The translations under genes were made by a program, and so were the position numbers. Below, in pieces: positions 6,101 through 6,143 of a stretch of 6,143 nt of DNA. The DNA is from Victivallis vadensis (lineage in GTDB: Bacteria > Verrucomicrobiota > Lentisphaeria > Victivallales > GWF2-50-93), in contig DYRX01000257.1 of NCBI GenBank assembly GCA_020718525.1, positions 1-6,143 of the forward strand, read 5' to 3'. Every line of letters starts with the position of its first letter. Position 1 is the stretch's first letter. The notes beneath the pieces were generated by a model. The model saw nothing but the letters and a program-made list of their open reading frames with translations, was not told where the DNA came from and searched no databases.

Positions 6101-6118
6101 ACCGAGCACCAGCTCGGT
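6101..6118. repeat. ACCGAGC-ACCA-GCTCGGT hairpin
   Basis: Seven-base arms pair perfectly around the ACCA tetraloop. It is preceded by CCCGGGA. This is the strongest short hairpin in the window, and I associate its sequence from memory with intergenic repeats of PVC-group bacteria. It lies directly before the right arm of the 19-bp inverted repeat. Confidence 0.6.
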
Positions 6119-6124
6119 ATCTGG

Positions 6125-6143
6125 ATCGTATAGGAAATTGTAT
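6125..6143 (-). repeat. Right arm of the 19-bp inverted repeat
   Basis: This is the exact reverse complement of 146-164 and runs to the last base of the window, so the true repeat may be longer. If the two copies belong to one dispersed family, the next bases would be expected to resemble the complement of 145 downward, an A/T-rich stretch then the hexamer tract. Confidence 0.75.

Larger units (their letters stand above)
5421..6143. other. Long non-coding region upstream of the hydrolase, repeat mosaic
   Basis: No gene is supported in this stretch. The first 220 bases are AT-rich and pyrimidine-rich on the plus strand, with the phased TAAAA array and a 10-bp inverted repeat. From about 5640 to the window end the DNA is a succession of palindromes and short repeats listed separately. 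Open frames here, such as the minus-strand one at 5676-5945, encode low-complexity Ser/Cys/Pro-rich peptides and overlap the repeats. Confidence 0.7.

Noticed and set aside
5787..6118. CRISPR array
   Set aside because: The repeats are of different types and irregularly spaced, with no constant direct repeat and no cas gene.
146..6143. Composite transposon or integrated element bounded by the 19-bp inverted repeat
   Set aside because: No transposase, integrase or target-site duplication is visible, and the three genes look chromosomal. A dispersed repeat is the simpler reading.

Overview
This 6.1 kb window carries three convincing protein genes separated by long intergenic stretches rich in inverted repeats. 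The genes are a large membrane-bound PP2C/SpoIIE-type phosphatase (420-3107, +), a small secreted LamG/concanavalin-A-fold protein (3618-4316, +) and a TatD-type metal-dependent hydrolase (4573-5409, -). No rRNA, tRNA, CRISPR array, transposase or phage gene was seen.

Organism: strong Shine-Dalgarno sites, a Sec signal peptide and a receptor-type RsbU-like phosphatase fit a diderm-like bacterium. The intergenic DNA is the best clue. It contains motifs that I associate from memory with intergenic repeats of the PVC group (Lentisphaerota, Verrucomicrobiota, Kiritimatiellota): a TTTGGACTGCGG-type element, a CCAGCCTTCAGGCTG palindrome, AAGCCGC/GAGCCAC-type short repeats and an ACCGAGC-ACCA-GCTCGGT hairpin. 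This placement is an inference; spirochaetes or candidate phyla rich in SpoIIE/HAMP phosphatases are not excluded.

Layout: 1-419 is non-coding and holds a hexamer repeat, one arm of a 19-bp inverted repeat and the phosphatase leader. 420-3107 is the phosphatase. 3108-3617 is non-coding, with a run of small hairpins and the leader of the LamG gene. 3618-4316 is LamG. 4317-4572 is the convergent intergenic region, with several inverted repeats that may end transcription. 4573-5409 is the hydrolase on the minus strand. 5410-6143 is non-coding: a phased TAAAA array just upstream of the hydrolase, then a dense mosaic of repeats ending in the second arm of the 19-bp inverted repeat.

The genes do not look like one operon. 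The two plus-strand genes are 510 bp apart and the hydrolase is convergent. The phosphatase probably converts extracytoplasmic signals into dephosphorylation of a STAS-type anti-sigma antagonist encoded elsewhere. The LamG protein is probably exported. The hydrolase resembles the TatD relative found in ebo-type clusters but has no ebo partner in the window. I found no clear new multi-gene system. The most unusual material is the repeat architecture and the two-sensor design of the phosphatase.
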